Part shown: positions 25,447 through 33,116 of the stretch, one piece after another
How positions within the stretch are numbered: position 1 is the first letter of the stretch
How the letters are laid out: each line of letters starts with the position of its first letter
Origin: Fictibacillus halophilus
GTDB taxonomy: Bacteria; Bacillota; Bacilli; Bacillales; Fictibacillaceae
Assembly (NCBI RefSeq): GCF_016401385.1
Contig: NZ_JAEACF010000001.1
Location: 2,914,001 to 2,978,000, forward strand
Reading direction: 5' to 3'
Length of the DNA: 64,000 bases
Notes under the pieces: model-generated
Database searches by the model: none
The model's input: the letters and a program-made list of their open reading frames with translations, nothing else
Told to the model about the DNA's origin: nothing
Position numbers and translations under genes: made by a program

Positions 25447-27225
25447 CTAAACTCTGGGCTCATCGCTAGAATCTTTTGGAATGACAATCGTCACCGAAAA
25501 ACCTTGTCCATTCAGCTGATCCACTAGGAAATCAGCTCGCTTGCCATAGTTTAGAATCAGTCGCTGATATATATTCTTCAGTCCGATATGTTCGTTTACA
25601 GGGGTACCTTCCGCTGTTGAATCGTAAATGTTATCTCGTAAACGCTCTAAATCGCTTGATGTAATTTCAGGTCCTTTATTATTTTTAACAACTAGGTAGA
25701 GAGAATCTCCTTTCACCTCTCCCGAAACCGTCAGTTGCGCTTCGTAAAAGCCCTCTTCATACACATGCTTGAAAAAATTTTCAACGAGCGGTTGTAAAAT
25801 CATACTTGGAATCTTACTCTCGAGCACCTCGTCACTAAACTCCATCGAATATTGAAGCTCTTTTCCGAATCGTGCCTGTTGCAGAGTGAGGTAGGCCTTA
25901 ATATAATCCACTTCATTCTGCACGCTCACCCACTGATTCGCTTGCATGGAATAACGCATCATTTTAGATAGAGAGGTTATCAGGCCATACACTTGCGGAG
26001 ACTTGGAACGAAGAGCCACCGCTCCGATCGATTGCAGAGCATTGAACAAAAAGTGTGGATTCACTTGTGACTTCAACGCGCGAAATTGATTTCTTCGATT
26101 CTCAATTTCCAACTTATATTCACGATTAATATGAAGATTGATTCGATCCGTCATGTCTTTAATATGTCGTTCCAAGTGCCCAATCTCATCTTGTCGATCG
26201 TTCTCAAAAGGAATCTCGATATGTCCCCCTTCGATCCCGCGCACCTTCTCACTCAGTTCTCGAATCGGTCGAGAAATTTTATATGAGATGAAACTAATCA
26301 TGAGAAGACCTAAAAGGCCAACACCAAGTCCTACGATTATATTGATGGTTGCCGTCTTCCGGACATCGCGGAACAGTACGTCACTCGGCGTCTTTTTCAC
26401 TAATTTCCAGTCTTCAACTGGTCCATCTAATGTCTTTGTTAACGATATTTCTTTATCTGTCGTTCCTTTTTGGATCCGACTTTTTAGCTCGGATGGAACC
26501 CGCTTACCTATTAATGAAGCATCCGTCGCATACATGATTTCGTTTTGATCATTAATCAGATAGGCAGATGACCCGTTTTCCCCCGCTAAGTTACTCACGA
26601 TTTTTGAATACTCACCTAAACTAATGTCCATCGTCATGATTCCAAGAAACTTGTCAGACGGCACTTCCTTTATTTTATGATGAATGCTTAACACCTTCGT
26701 CCGGTCTGACTCTGGAATAATCGCCGCATTGTTGTAGTTTTTTATCACATGTGGCCGCTCGATCACATAATTTTTATTGGTTTTAAACAATTGTTTAATG
26801 TGTTCTTGATCCAGTAGATTCGGCTGCGGTTTACGTGTACTAACAGTCGCGTTATAAACGGTAAACGACTCTTTTCCTTCATTTAAATAAAACCGGAGCT
26901 GGCGAATCTCGTTTCTCGTTAAGTAAAACGTCTCAATACTCTTCTCGACAGAATCCTGATCAAAATAGATCGAGTCTTCAAACCCCTCCGTAAAAATTCG
27001 GAACAGATCTGGATTTCGATACAAGATATACGGGAGGTTCACCATGTCATCAAAATATTGTTGGAGGTCTTCCGCATTTTTCTCCAGCTGCATCTGGCTG
27101 TTATTCAGTTCATATTCCTCAACACTGTTCTTCGTATAAGCATAAATGAGAAAAATCGTTAAAAAATACGGCACGATAATAAAACCGAGCAGCATAAGCA
27201 ACAAACGACTATGTATACTTTTCAC
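25447..27225 (-). CDS. YesM-type sensor histidine kinase
   Basis: A 592-residue membrane kinase. A first membrane helix (residues 8-29) and a second near 300 frame an extracellular domain of the dCache type. A HAMP linker (ISRPIRELSEKVRGIEGGHI) leads to a His_kinase domain with QVNPHFLFNAL carrying the phospho-acceptor histidine, then the ATPase with N-box and GLKNIYQRL. The start is GTG with AAAGGAGGTC. The large outer domain fits contact with the binding lipoprotein encoded two genes downstream. Confidence 0.92.
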   Translation of the reverse strand: MKSIHSRLLLMLLGFIIVPYFLTIFLIYAYTKNSVEEYELNNSQMQLEKNAEDLQQYFDDMVNLPYILYRNPDLFRIFTEGFEDSIYFDQDSVEKSIETFYLTRNEIRQLRFYLNEGKESFTVYNATVSTRKPQPNLLDQEHIKQLFKTNKNYVIERPHVIKNYNNAAIIPESDRTKVLSIHHKIKEVPSDKFLGIMTMDISLGEYSKIVSNLAGENGSSAYLINDQNEIMYATDASLIGKRVPSELKSRIQKGTTDKEISLTKTLDGPVEDWKLVKKTPSDVLFRDVRKTATINIIVGLGVGLLGLLMISFISYKISRPIRELSEKVRGIEGGHIEIPFENDRQDEIGHLERHIKDMTDRINLHINREYKLEIENRRNQFRALKSQVNPHFLFNALQSIGAVALRSKSPQVYGLITSLSKMMRYSMQANQWVSVQNEVDYIKAYLTLQQARFGKELQYSMEFSDEVLESKIPSMILQPLVENFFKHVYEEGFYEAQLTVSGEVKGDSLYLVVKNNKGPEITSSDLERLRDNIYDSTAEGTPVNEHIGLKNIYQRLILNYGKRADFLVDQLNGQGFSVTIVIPKDSSDEPRV

Positions 27226-27377
27226 GCGCGACCTCCTTTACATGAAGTTTTTCCTATTATTGTGCAATCAAAACGAGGTTTGGATGTTTTAGTTGTTCGT
27301 GGTGGTGGGTGGTTTTGTGAGGATTTGTTTGTTGTGGGGATGGGCAGTGAGAGGTTTTCAGCAAGGTATTTTAAATT

Positions 27378-27473
27378 GGACAGATTAATAGCTGAAATGG
27401 ACAGATTATGTTGGAGAATGGACAGATTGTGGGGCTAATTGGACAGATTAACCTTCGAATCCGACAGATTACA
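27378..27473 (+). repeat. 21-bp-step array A (core TGGACAGATTA)
   Basis: GGACAG cores start at 27378, 27399, 27420, 27441 and 27462 (the last is CGACAG), every step exactly 21 bp. Seven to ten bases between cores are unrelated. It lies in the 556-bp gap between the divergent kinase and MFS genes and faces array B. Confidence 0.9.
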
Positions 27474-27542
27474 GTCGCCAACCATATGATCAGCTCGGAT
27501 GTAGACGTAATTTCGGGGTGCACCCGTACCTCTACAAGCACT

Positions 27543-27661
27543 TACTGTAAACTTTCATGAAAATACTGTCCACTTTTCGAATTTTACTGTCCACTTTCAA
27601 TGAAATACTGTCCACTTTTACACTTTTACTGACCACTTCACATCTTTTACTGTCCACTCCT
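27543..27661 (+). repeat. 21-bp-step array B (core TACTGTCCACTTTT), inverted to array A
   Basis: TACTG cores start at 27543 (decayed TACTGTAAACTTTC), 27564, 27585, 27606, 27627 and 27648, every step exactly 21 bp. The shared heptamer CTGTCCA is the reverse complement of the array A core, so A and B converge on a 70-bp centre (27474-27542) that carries the palindrome GGGTGCACCC at 27516-27525. Confidence 0.9.
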
Positions 27662-27706
27662 AACTCACCTCTCCCTCAAACCCTATTTTTAACATCATTA
27701 TCGGTA

Positions 27707-27749
27707 TTGCCACTACACTCAAAATAAGTTACCATTACAGGGGTAACTT
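27707..27749 (+). promoter_or_regulatory. MFS promoter with overlapping operator
   Basis: TTGCCA (27707) and TACCAT (27730) are separated by 17 bp. An inverted repeat AAGTTACC-N8-GGTAACTT (27726-27749) covers the -10 box and the likely start site, as a repressor operator would. It resembles HxlR-type operators in style; no regulator gene is adjacent. Confidence 0.6.
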
Positions 27750-27781
27750 TTATTATTCAACTTAGAAGAAGGTAGATAAAT

Positions 27782-28954
27782 ATGAACAAACGTGTTTATT
27801 TGTTAACGATTGTTTCGTTTGTGGTTGGGATGGTCGAGTTGATCATCGGCGGCATCCTTGACCTGATTGCAGAGGACCTCGGCGTTAGTCTCGGAAAAGC
27901 CGGTCTCCTCATCACGATCTTCTCGCTTGTGTTCGCCATCGCGGCACCTATCCTGCTTACGATAACTGCTCACATTGAGAGAAAACGACTAACGATTATC
28001 TCTTTATTTGTGTTCCTAATAGGAAACGCACTTGTTATCGTAAGTCAGACGTATTCTATGCTGCTCATAGCTCGAATTTTATCCGCGGTCAGTGGTTCGT
28101 TGCTCGTCGTACTCTGTGTGACGATGGCATCTAACATCGTGGAAGAAAAATATCGAGCTCGCGCGATCGGCGTGGTGTTCATGGGGATCAGCGCTTCGCT
28201 CGTACTCGGCATTCCGGTTGGCTTAATGCTTGGAAATGCATTCGGTTGGCGCGCACCATTTATCCTAATCACAGCACTAACCGTTCTTTCCATTCTCGGT
28301 GTGCATTTCTTCATGAATACGTTAGCTCCAAAACCGGCAATTCCGATCAGAGAACAGCTGCGCACATTAAAAAATAGACGAATCTTGTTTGCTCAGATCA
28401 CATCATTCCTGTTCTTAGCTGGTCACCTAACGCTATACGGATACCTGACTCCGTTTTTAAAAATGACGTTAGGGCTTAACGGAACATGGGTGAGCATCGT
28501 ATACTTAATATTCGGTGTTGCTGCGGTCTTTGGCGGCGGAATTGGTGGTATGCTTGCTGACAAGTTCGGAACAAAACCTACGATTTTAGGCGTTATTATT
28601 GTTTTTGCGGTCTCAATCTTTGTGATTCCTTATACAACTTTTGCTTTTCCACTATTTTTAGTGGTTATGGTGATCTGGAGCATGCTTAGCTGGGCGATCA
28701 CGCCGGCGATGCAGAGCTATTTGATCGAGTCATCACCTGAAACATCCGACATTCAACAGAGTCTGAACAACTCAGCTCTTCATTTCGGTATCGCATTCGG
28801 GTCCATGATCGGCGGAATCGTGATTGAGAACGCATCTGTCGAGAACAACGCTACGGTCGGCGGACTGCTGATCATCTTAGCACTCGGAACAGCTGTGCTA
28901 TCTATGACAAAAAAAGCACGTCGCACTGAAGAATCTGCACATACTATTAGCTAG
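27782..28954 (+). CDS. MFS drug/metabolite exporter (DHA1, YtbD/AraJ-like)
   Basis: A 390-residue transporter with twelve hydrophobic segments. Its start MNKRVYLLTIVSFVVGMVEL and motif C-like GVVFMGISASLVLGIPVGLMLG are typical of the DHA1 AraJ/YdhP group, to which B. subtilis YtbD belongs. The ribosome site AGAAGG precedes the ATG. A promoter with an overlapping 24-bp inverted repeat suggests induction by a ligand through a repressor. The substrate is unknown. Confidence 0.85.
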   Translation: MNKRVYLLTIVSFVVGMVELIIGGILDLIAEDLGVSLGKAGLLITIFSLVFAIAAPILLTITAHIERKRLTIISLFVFLIGNALVIVSQTYSMLLIARILSAVSGSLLVVLCVTMASNIVEEKYRARAIGVVFMGISASLVLGIPVGLMLGNAFGWRAPFILITALTVLSILGVHFFMNTLAPKPAIPIREQLRTLKNRRILFAQITSFLFLAGHLTLYGYLTPFLKMTLGLNGTWVSIVYLIFGVAAVFGGGIGGMLADKFGTKPTILGVIIVFAVSIFVIPYTTFAFPLFLVVMVIWSMLSWAITPAMQSYLIESSPETSDIQQSLNNSALHFGIAFGSMIGGIVIENASVENNATVGGLLIILALGTAVLSMTKKARRTEESAHTIS

Positions 28955-29014
28955 GTTGCGAAAACTATGGCATGATGAAGGTAGAGAAATTTTTGGTAAG
29001 TTATCCATTCCTGA

Positions 29015-29046
29015 GGAGGTGAAACCATTACAATCGTAACGATGTA
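29015..29046 (+). promoter_or_regulatory. Hairpin in the deoD leader
   Basis: CCATTAC/GTAATGG with inner ATCGT/ACGAT forms a hairpin between a consensus ribosome site (GAGGAGGTG, about 29012-29020) and the deoD ATG at 29058; a second weak site GGTGA lies four bases before the ATG. Confidence 0.4.
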
Positions 29047-29057
29047 ATGGTGAACAA

Positions 29058-29768
29058 ATGAGTATTCATATCGGCGCAAAACAAGGTGAAATCGCAGAAA
29101 GCATCCTATTACCAGGGGATCCGCTTCGTGCAAAATATATTGCAGAAACATTTTTAGAAGACGTAACATGCTACAACGAAGTTCGCGGAATGCTTGGATT
29201 CACAGGAACATACAAAGGAAAACGTGTATCTGTTCAAGGGACAGGCATGGGGATTCCATCGATTGGGATCTACACAAACGAGTTAATCCGTGAATATGGC
29301 GTGAAAAACTTGATCCGTGTTGGTACATGTGGTGCGATCCAACAAGACGTAAAAGTACGTGACGTAATCCTAGCGATGACAGCATCAACTGATTCTCGCA
29401 TGAACCACTTGGCATTCCCGAACATCGACTTCGCTCCTTGCGCGAACTTCGATCTTTTAAGAAAAGCGTATGAAGCTGGAACGGCAAAAGGCTTGAAGAT
29501 TAAAGCAGGTAACGTATTAACAGCTGACTTGTTCTACCGTGACAGCATGGATATCGTGAAAAAGCTTGCGGATAACGGTGTGTTAGCAGTTGAAATGGAA
29601 ACAACAGCCCTTTACACGATCGCAGCGAAATACGGTGTGAACGCACTATCGATCCTAACAGTAAGTGACCACATCTTCACAGGTGAAGAAACAACATCTG
29701 AAGAGCGTCAAACAACGTTCAACGATATGATTGAAATGGCTTTGGAAGTTGTGAGTACTCAAGAATAA
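29058..29768 (+). CDS. deoD: Purine nucleoside phosphorylase, DeoD type
   Basis: A 236-residue hexameric cytosolic enzyme that splits purine nucleosides with phosphate. Marks are [34 protein letters not shown], the phosphate-site RVGTCGA near residue 90, EMETTALY near 180 and the SDHIFTGEE loop with D204. Length matches DeoD. It has its own terminator. Only a hairpin and ribosome sites are visible in its leader. Confidence 0.95.
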   Translation: MSIHIGAKQGEIAESILLPGDPLRAKYIAETFLEDVTCYNEVRGMLGFTGTYKGKRVSVQGTGMGIPSIGIYTNELIREYGVKNLIRVGTCGAIQQDVKVRDVILAMTASTDSRMNHLAFPNIDFAPCANFDLLRKAYEAGTAKGLKIKAGNVLTADLFYRDSMDIVKKLADNGVLAVEMETTALYTIAAKYGVNALSILTVSDHIFTGEETTSEERQTTFNDMIEMALEVVSTQE

Positions 29769-29770
29769 TA

Positions 29771-29803
29771 AACAAAAAGAGGCCCGATTTCGGGTCTCTT
29801 TTC
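29771..29803. terminator. Bidirectional terminator after deoD
   Basis: The stem AAAAGAGGCCCGA/TCGGGTCTCTTTT also serves the anti-sigma gene on the other strand. Confidence 0.85.
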
Positions 29804-29814
29804 CTACTTTTTCA

Positions 29815-30657
29815 CTACTGTTCTACTTTATTGCTTCCATACATAAACCTTTCAAACTCTTTCACTTTCTCACCATCCAATTGATGAGAAACTCCATACG
29901 TTTTTCCTCTGCCATCCTTATTTATGGCAACATCAATATCATGTAATAAATGTTTTATGTTCTCAAACGCTTGAAATAACGTATCATCTGCTGGCTTCCA
30001 TTCATCCATATATTCTGTTTTTTCTTTAGCATTTCCATATGAATCAATATGCGCAGTTCGAACATATTGATGGTGCCCAATATATGAAATAAGTGTTTGT
30101 ATGTTTTGAAAGTCTTTATTTAGATCCTCACCCTCAACTCGAATATGCGGTCCTAACATATCTCGAAGCATCTCTGCTTTTAAATAAATATCATATCCCT
30201 CATCCATACCAGCTCCTGGGTACCTGCTAGGAACTGGTTGTTCTAATCTCTCTAGAGTTTGTGGTACCCATTCTCTCACATTCGTTGCAAAGTCCGGATT
30301 TTTCAAATCACCAGCGGATGAAAGATCCCTCCATACCTTAGACTCATCCTTTATACTCTCAATAACATTACTCTTATTATTCACTACAGTTTTTGCGGTA
30401 TTTCTATCACTTTTATCTGCCTGCTCCAATTGATCCGCCACAAACAGAGATAATATGAGCAATAAAGAAGTTGTAAAAACAGTGCTAAGAGCAAAACGCC
30501 AAGTTTTTGTTCTAAACAGAGAAGATTTCTTAATAAGTAGTGGTTTCTCACTTTTAATTTCGCGTAAAACATTTTTCTGACGTCTATCATTAAAATTTAA
30601 ATCTTTTAATAGCGTACTGTTCATCTTTTCTTTGAGGTTTTTGAGTTTATCTTCCAA
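29815..30657 (-). CDS. Probable membrane anti-sigma factor
   Basis: A 280-residue protein encoded directly after, and overlapping, an ECF sigma gene. About 55 cytosolic residues (LEDKLKNLKEKMNSTLLKDL, basic) are followed by one membrane helix (RFALSTVFTTSLLLILSLFVA) and a large outside domain of about 190 residues. This is the layout of transmembrane anti-sigma factors. I see no zinc HxxxCxxC motif. The start is TTG at 30657, preceded by GAGAGGTGATC. The outer domain is unrecognised and might sense envelope stress. Confidence 0.7.
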   Translation of the reverse strand: MEDKLKNLKEKMNSTLLKDLNFNDRRQKNVLREIKSEKPLLIKKSSLFRTKTWRFALSTVFTTSLLLILSLFVADQLEQADKSDRNTAKTVVNNKSNVIESIKDESKVWRDLSSAGDLKNPDFATNVREWVPQTLERLEQPVPSRYPGAGMDEGYDIYLKAEMLRDMLGPHIRVEGEDLNKDFQNIQTLISYIGHHQYVRTAHIDSYGNAKEKTEYMDEWKPADDTLFQAFENIKHLLHDIDVAINKDGRGKTYGVSHQLDGEKVKEFERFMYGSNKVEQ

Positions 30658-31210
30658 CTTGATCACCTCTCTCTATTTTCTTTTTCAACTGCTGCTTGCC
30701 TCTTAACAACCTAGATTTGACTGTATTTCGGTTGATACCTAACAACTCAGAGATCTGTTCAATTTTCATTTCTTCATAATAATAAAAGATAATGACTTCT
30801 CTTAATTTAATCGGTAAAGAGATAACCATCCTCGAAATGTGTTTTGATTCTTCATAAACCATCATCTGTTCCTCTGGGGATCTATCATTGCTCGGCTTAG
30901 ATTGAAAACTTGAAAAGTTGTTAAAGATAAGATTCTTGAAATTCCAACTTTTCCTAACATCCTTACATTGATTTATCGTAATCTTATAGAGCCACGTTTT
31001 ATAGGAAGACTCTTCCCTAAATAGATGAAGCTTTTTATAACACTTCACGAAAACCTCTTGTACAATATCTTCTGCTAGTTGCTCCTGTTTTACATACGTA
31101 TAAGCAACTCTCACTAAACTTTTTCCATACTCTTTCATCAGCCAAACAATCAGTTCATCCTTGCTATGTATATTCCCTTTTGAATTAAATTCACTTTCAG
31201 CGCTTTCCAT
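30647..31210 (-). CDS. ECF RNA polymerase sigma factor
   Basis: A 187-residue sigma-70 family member of the ECF class. Region 2 is AYTYVKQEQLAEDIVQEVFVKCYKKLHLF, then SSYKTWLYKITINQCKD; region 4 is LPIKLREVIIFYYYEEMKIEQISELLGINRNTVKSRLLRGKQQL. It overlaps the downstream anti-sigma gene by 11 bp from the preferred start. An ECF-like promoter upstream suggests it activates its own operon. It is related to the SigX/SigV/SigW type; which one it equals cannot be told. Confidence 0.92.
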   Translation of the reverse strand: MESAESEFNSKGNIHSKDELIVWLMKEYGKSLVRVAYTYVKQEQLAEDIVQEVFVKCYKKLHLFREESSYKTWLYKITINQCKDVRKSWNFKNLIFNNFSSFQSKPSNDRSPEEQMMVYEESKHISRMVISLPIKLREVIIFYYYEEMKIEQISELLGINRNTVKSRLLRGKQQLKKKIERGDQVGR

Positions 31211-31232
31211 CTCATTCCCCCTCTTCCTATAA

Positions 31233-31261
31233 TAGACGATGGCGAATTAAGTATAGGTCCA
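31233..31261 (-). promoter_or_regulatory. Candidate autoregulatory ECF promoter
   Basis: On the minus strand TGGACCT (-35-like) and CGTCTA (-10) are about 16 bp apart, 25-50 bases before the sigma gene. The CGTC -10 is the hallmark of SigW/X/M/V-type promoters. Confidence 0.5.
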
Positions 31262-31412
31262 TTTTTTTATAACTTCATTTTTAATCTATTAAAATAGAAT
31301 AGATTCAACGCTGATTATTTCCACTTCCCACCTACCATTTGGTTTGAATTTCCAGAAAATGAGCTATATAATACTGTTAGCAAAAAATGCCATGATTGAA
31401 GGGGAAGATCGA

Positions 31413-33116
31413 ATGACCACGATTGGAATTGATCTTGGAACATCTAACAGCCTTGTTGCTTATTGGGGAGAGGACGGACCCGTTATCATCCCGAATGTAC
31501 TCGGCCATAACCTAACTCCATCCATTGTCAGCGTTGATGACAACGGAGTGCTTTTAGTCGGTGATATCGCCAAGGAACGGCTGATCACCCACCCTCATAC
31601 TACAGCTTCAGCATTCAAACGCCACATGGGAACGAAAAAAATATACCAACTCGGACGTTTAGAGTTCACACCAGAAGAATTATCTTCCTTTGTGCTTCAG
31701 TCATTAAAGCGCGATGCAGAAGCTCATTTAAACACGCCTATCACAAACGCAGTGATCAGTGTACCTGCTTACTTTAACGATCAACAGCGAAAAGCGACCA
31801 AATATGCAGCTGAACTTGCCGGACTTACGGTTGACCGGCTGATCAGCGAACCAACAGCCGCTGCGATCGCCTACGGCTTACACCAAAAAGAGGATGATAC
31901 AAAATTCCTTGTTTTCGACCTTGGTGGCGGAACGTTTGACGTCTCCATCCTAGAGCTTTTTGAAGGAGTGATGGAGGTGAAATCCATTGCTGGTGACAAC
32001 TTTTTAGGCGGCGAAGATTTTACTGACTCCTTAATGAACTTTTTTATGAACGAAAAGAATCTCTCTTCCGATGATCTGGATGCTTATGCTCATTCTGCTC
32101 TTTTCAAGCAAGCTGAGCAGTGTAAACGCGATCTCGGCAGAAACATACAGAGTTCGGTAATGACCTTGAACGTGAATGATACGACTCATAGCCTAGAAGT
32201 GACCCGAGCTCAATTTGACCGGCTCATACAGCCACTCATCCTCCGCTTGCGAAATCCGGTGGAACGTGCACTTCGTGATGCCGATATGCGTCCAGATGAC
32301 GTTGATACTGTGATCTTAATTGGTGGAGCGACAAGAATGCCGATGATCAAACAAACGATCGGCAAACTGTTCGGCCGCCTGCCCTTTACCTCCATCCACC
32401 CTGATGAAGCCGTGGGTCTGGGTACAGCTGTTCAAGTAGCTCTCAAAGAACGAAACGAAGCGGTAAACGAAATGATTTTAACCGATGTGTGTCCTTATTC
32501 ACTTGGCATTAACACGACAAAAAAATTAGGCGAAAACCAATATTCTATCGGTCACTACAGTCCGATCATCGAGCGAAACACCCCCATTCCAGTCAGTAGG
32601 GTTGAACGTTATGCCACGATCGACGATTATCAAAAAAAGCTCACGATTGATATTTACCAAGGAGAAAGCCGACTTGTTGAAAACAACCTGAAACTTGGAG
32701 AACTTTCTGTTAAGATTCCTTCTGCACCTGCGGGCAAAGAGCCCATAGATGTCCGGTTTACATACGATGTGAACGGATTGCTCGAAGTGGAGGTCACCAC
32801 CCTTAGCACAGGACAAGTGAAAAAGATGGTAATCGAGCAAAAGGACGGGAGTATGACTCCCGAAGAAATACAAGCAAGGATGGAAAAGCTGAAAGACATC
32901 AAGATTCATCCACGTGAACGTACAGAAAACCGACTGATCCTCGCTCGCGGGGAACGATTATACGAAGAATCAATCGGTGAAAAACGAATGCTAGCAGCCA
33001 GAATTTTAGAGGAGTTTGAACTCGCGCTCTCGACACAGCAAGAACATATTATCAAGCGAGCAGCTGCAAAATGTAAAGAAGATCTCGACCAAGCAGAAAG
33101 CTGGCTGACCGTATGA
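31413..33116 (+). CDS. hscC: HscC-type Hsp70 chaperone
   Basis: A 567-residue DnaK paralogue of the short HscC class. ATPase motifs are intact: IGIDLGTSNSLVAYW, SVPAYFNDQQRKATKYAAELAGL, EPTAAAIAYG, FDLGGGTFDVSILE and LIGGATRMP. The substrate domain begins CPYSLGINT. The C-terminal lid is short and the EEVD-type tail is absent. The ATG at 31413 has GAAGGGG eight bases before; upstream codons in frame are spurious. Its stop overlaps the start of a J-protein gene (ATGA), so the pair is co-translated, as in the E. coli hscC/djlB/djlC locus. Confidence 0.9.
   Translation: MTTIGIDLGTSNSLVAYWGEDGPVIIPNVLGHNLTPSIVSVDDNGVLLVGDIAKERLITHPHTTASAFKRHMGTKKIYQLGRLEFTPEELSSFVLQSLKRDAEAHLNTPITNAVISVPAYFNDQQRKATKYAAELAGLTVDRLISEPTAAAIAYGLHQKEDDTKFLVFDLGGGTFDVSILELFEGVMEVKSIAGDNFLGGEDFTDSLMNFFMNEKNLSSDDLDAYAHSALFKQAEQCKRDLGRNIQSSVMTLNVNDTTHSLEVTRAQFDRLIQPLILRLRNPVERALRDADMRPDDVDTVILIGGATRMPMIKQTIGKLFGRLPFTSIHPDEAVGLGTAVQVALKERNEAVNEMILTDVCPYSLGINTTKKLGENQYSIGHYSPIIERNTPIPVSRVERYATIDDYQKKLTIDIYQGESRLVENNLKLGELSVKIPSAPAGKEPIDVRFTYDVNGLLEVEVTTLSTGQVKKMVIEQKDGSMTPEEIQARMEKLKDIKIHPRERTENRLILARGERLYEESIGEKRMLAARILEEFELALSTQQEHIIKRAAAKCKEDLDQAESWLTV

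Noticed and set aside
27211..27438. ORF containing MDRL heptads over array A
   Set aside because: It has no ribosome site, starts inside the kinase gene on the other strand, and its heptads are simply the 21-bp array read in frame.
27378..27661. The 21-bp-step arrays as CRISPR arrays
   Set aside because: Repeat plus filler totals only 21 bp, cores are 10-14 bp and imperfect, and no cas genes are present. CRISPR units are about 60-75 bp with near-identical repeats.
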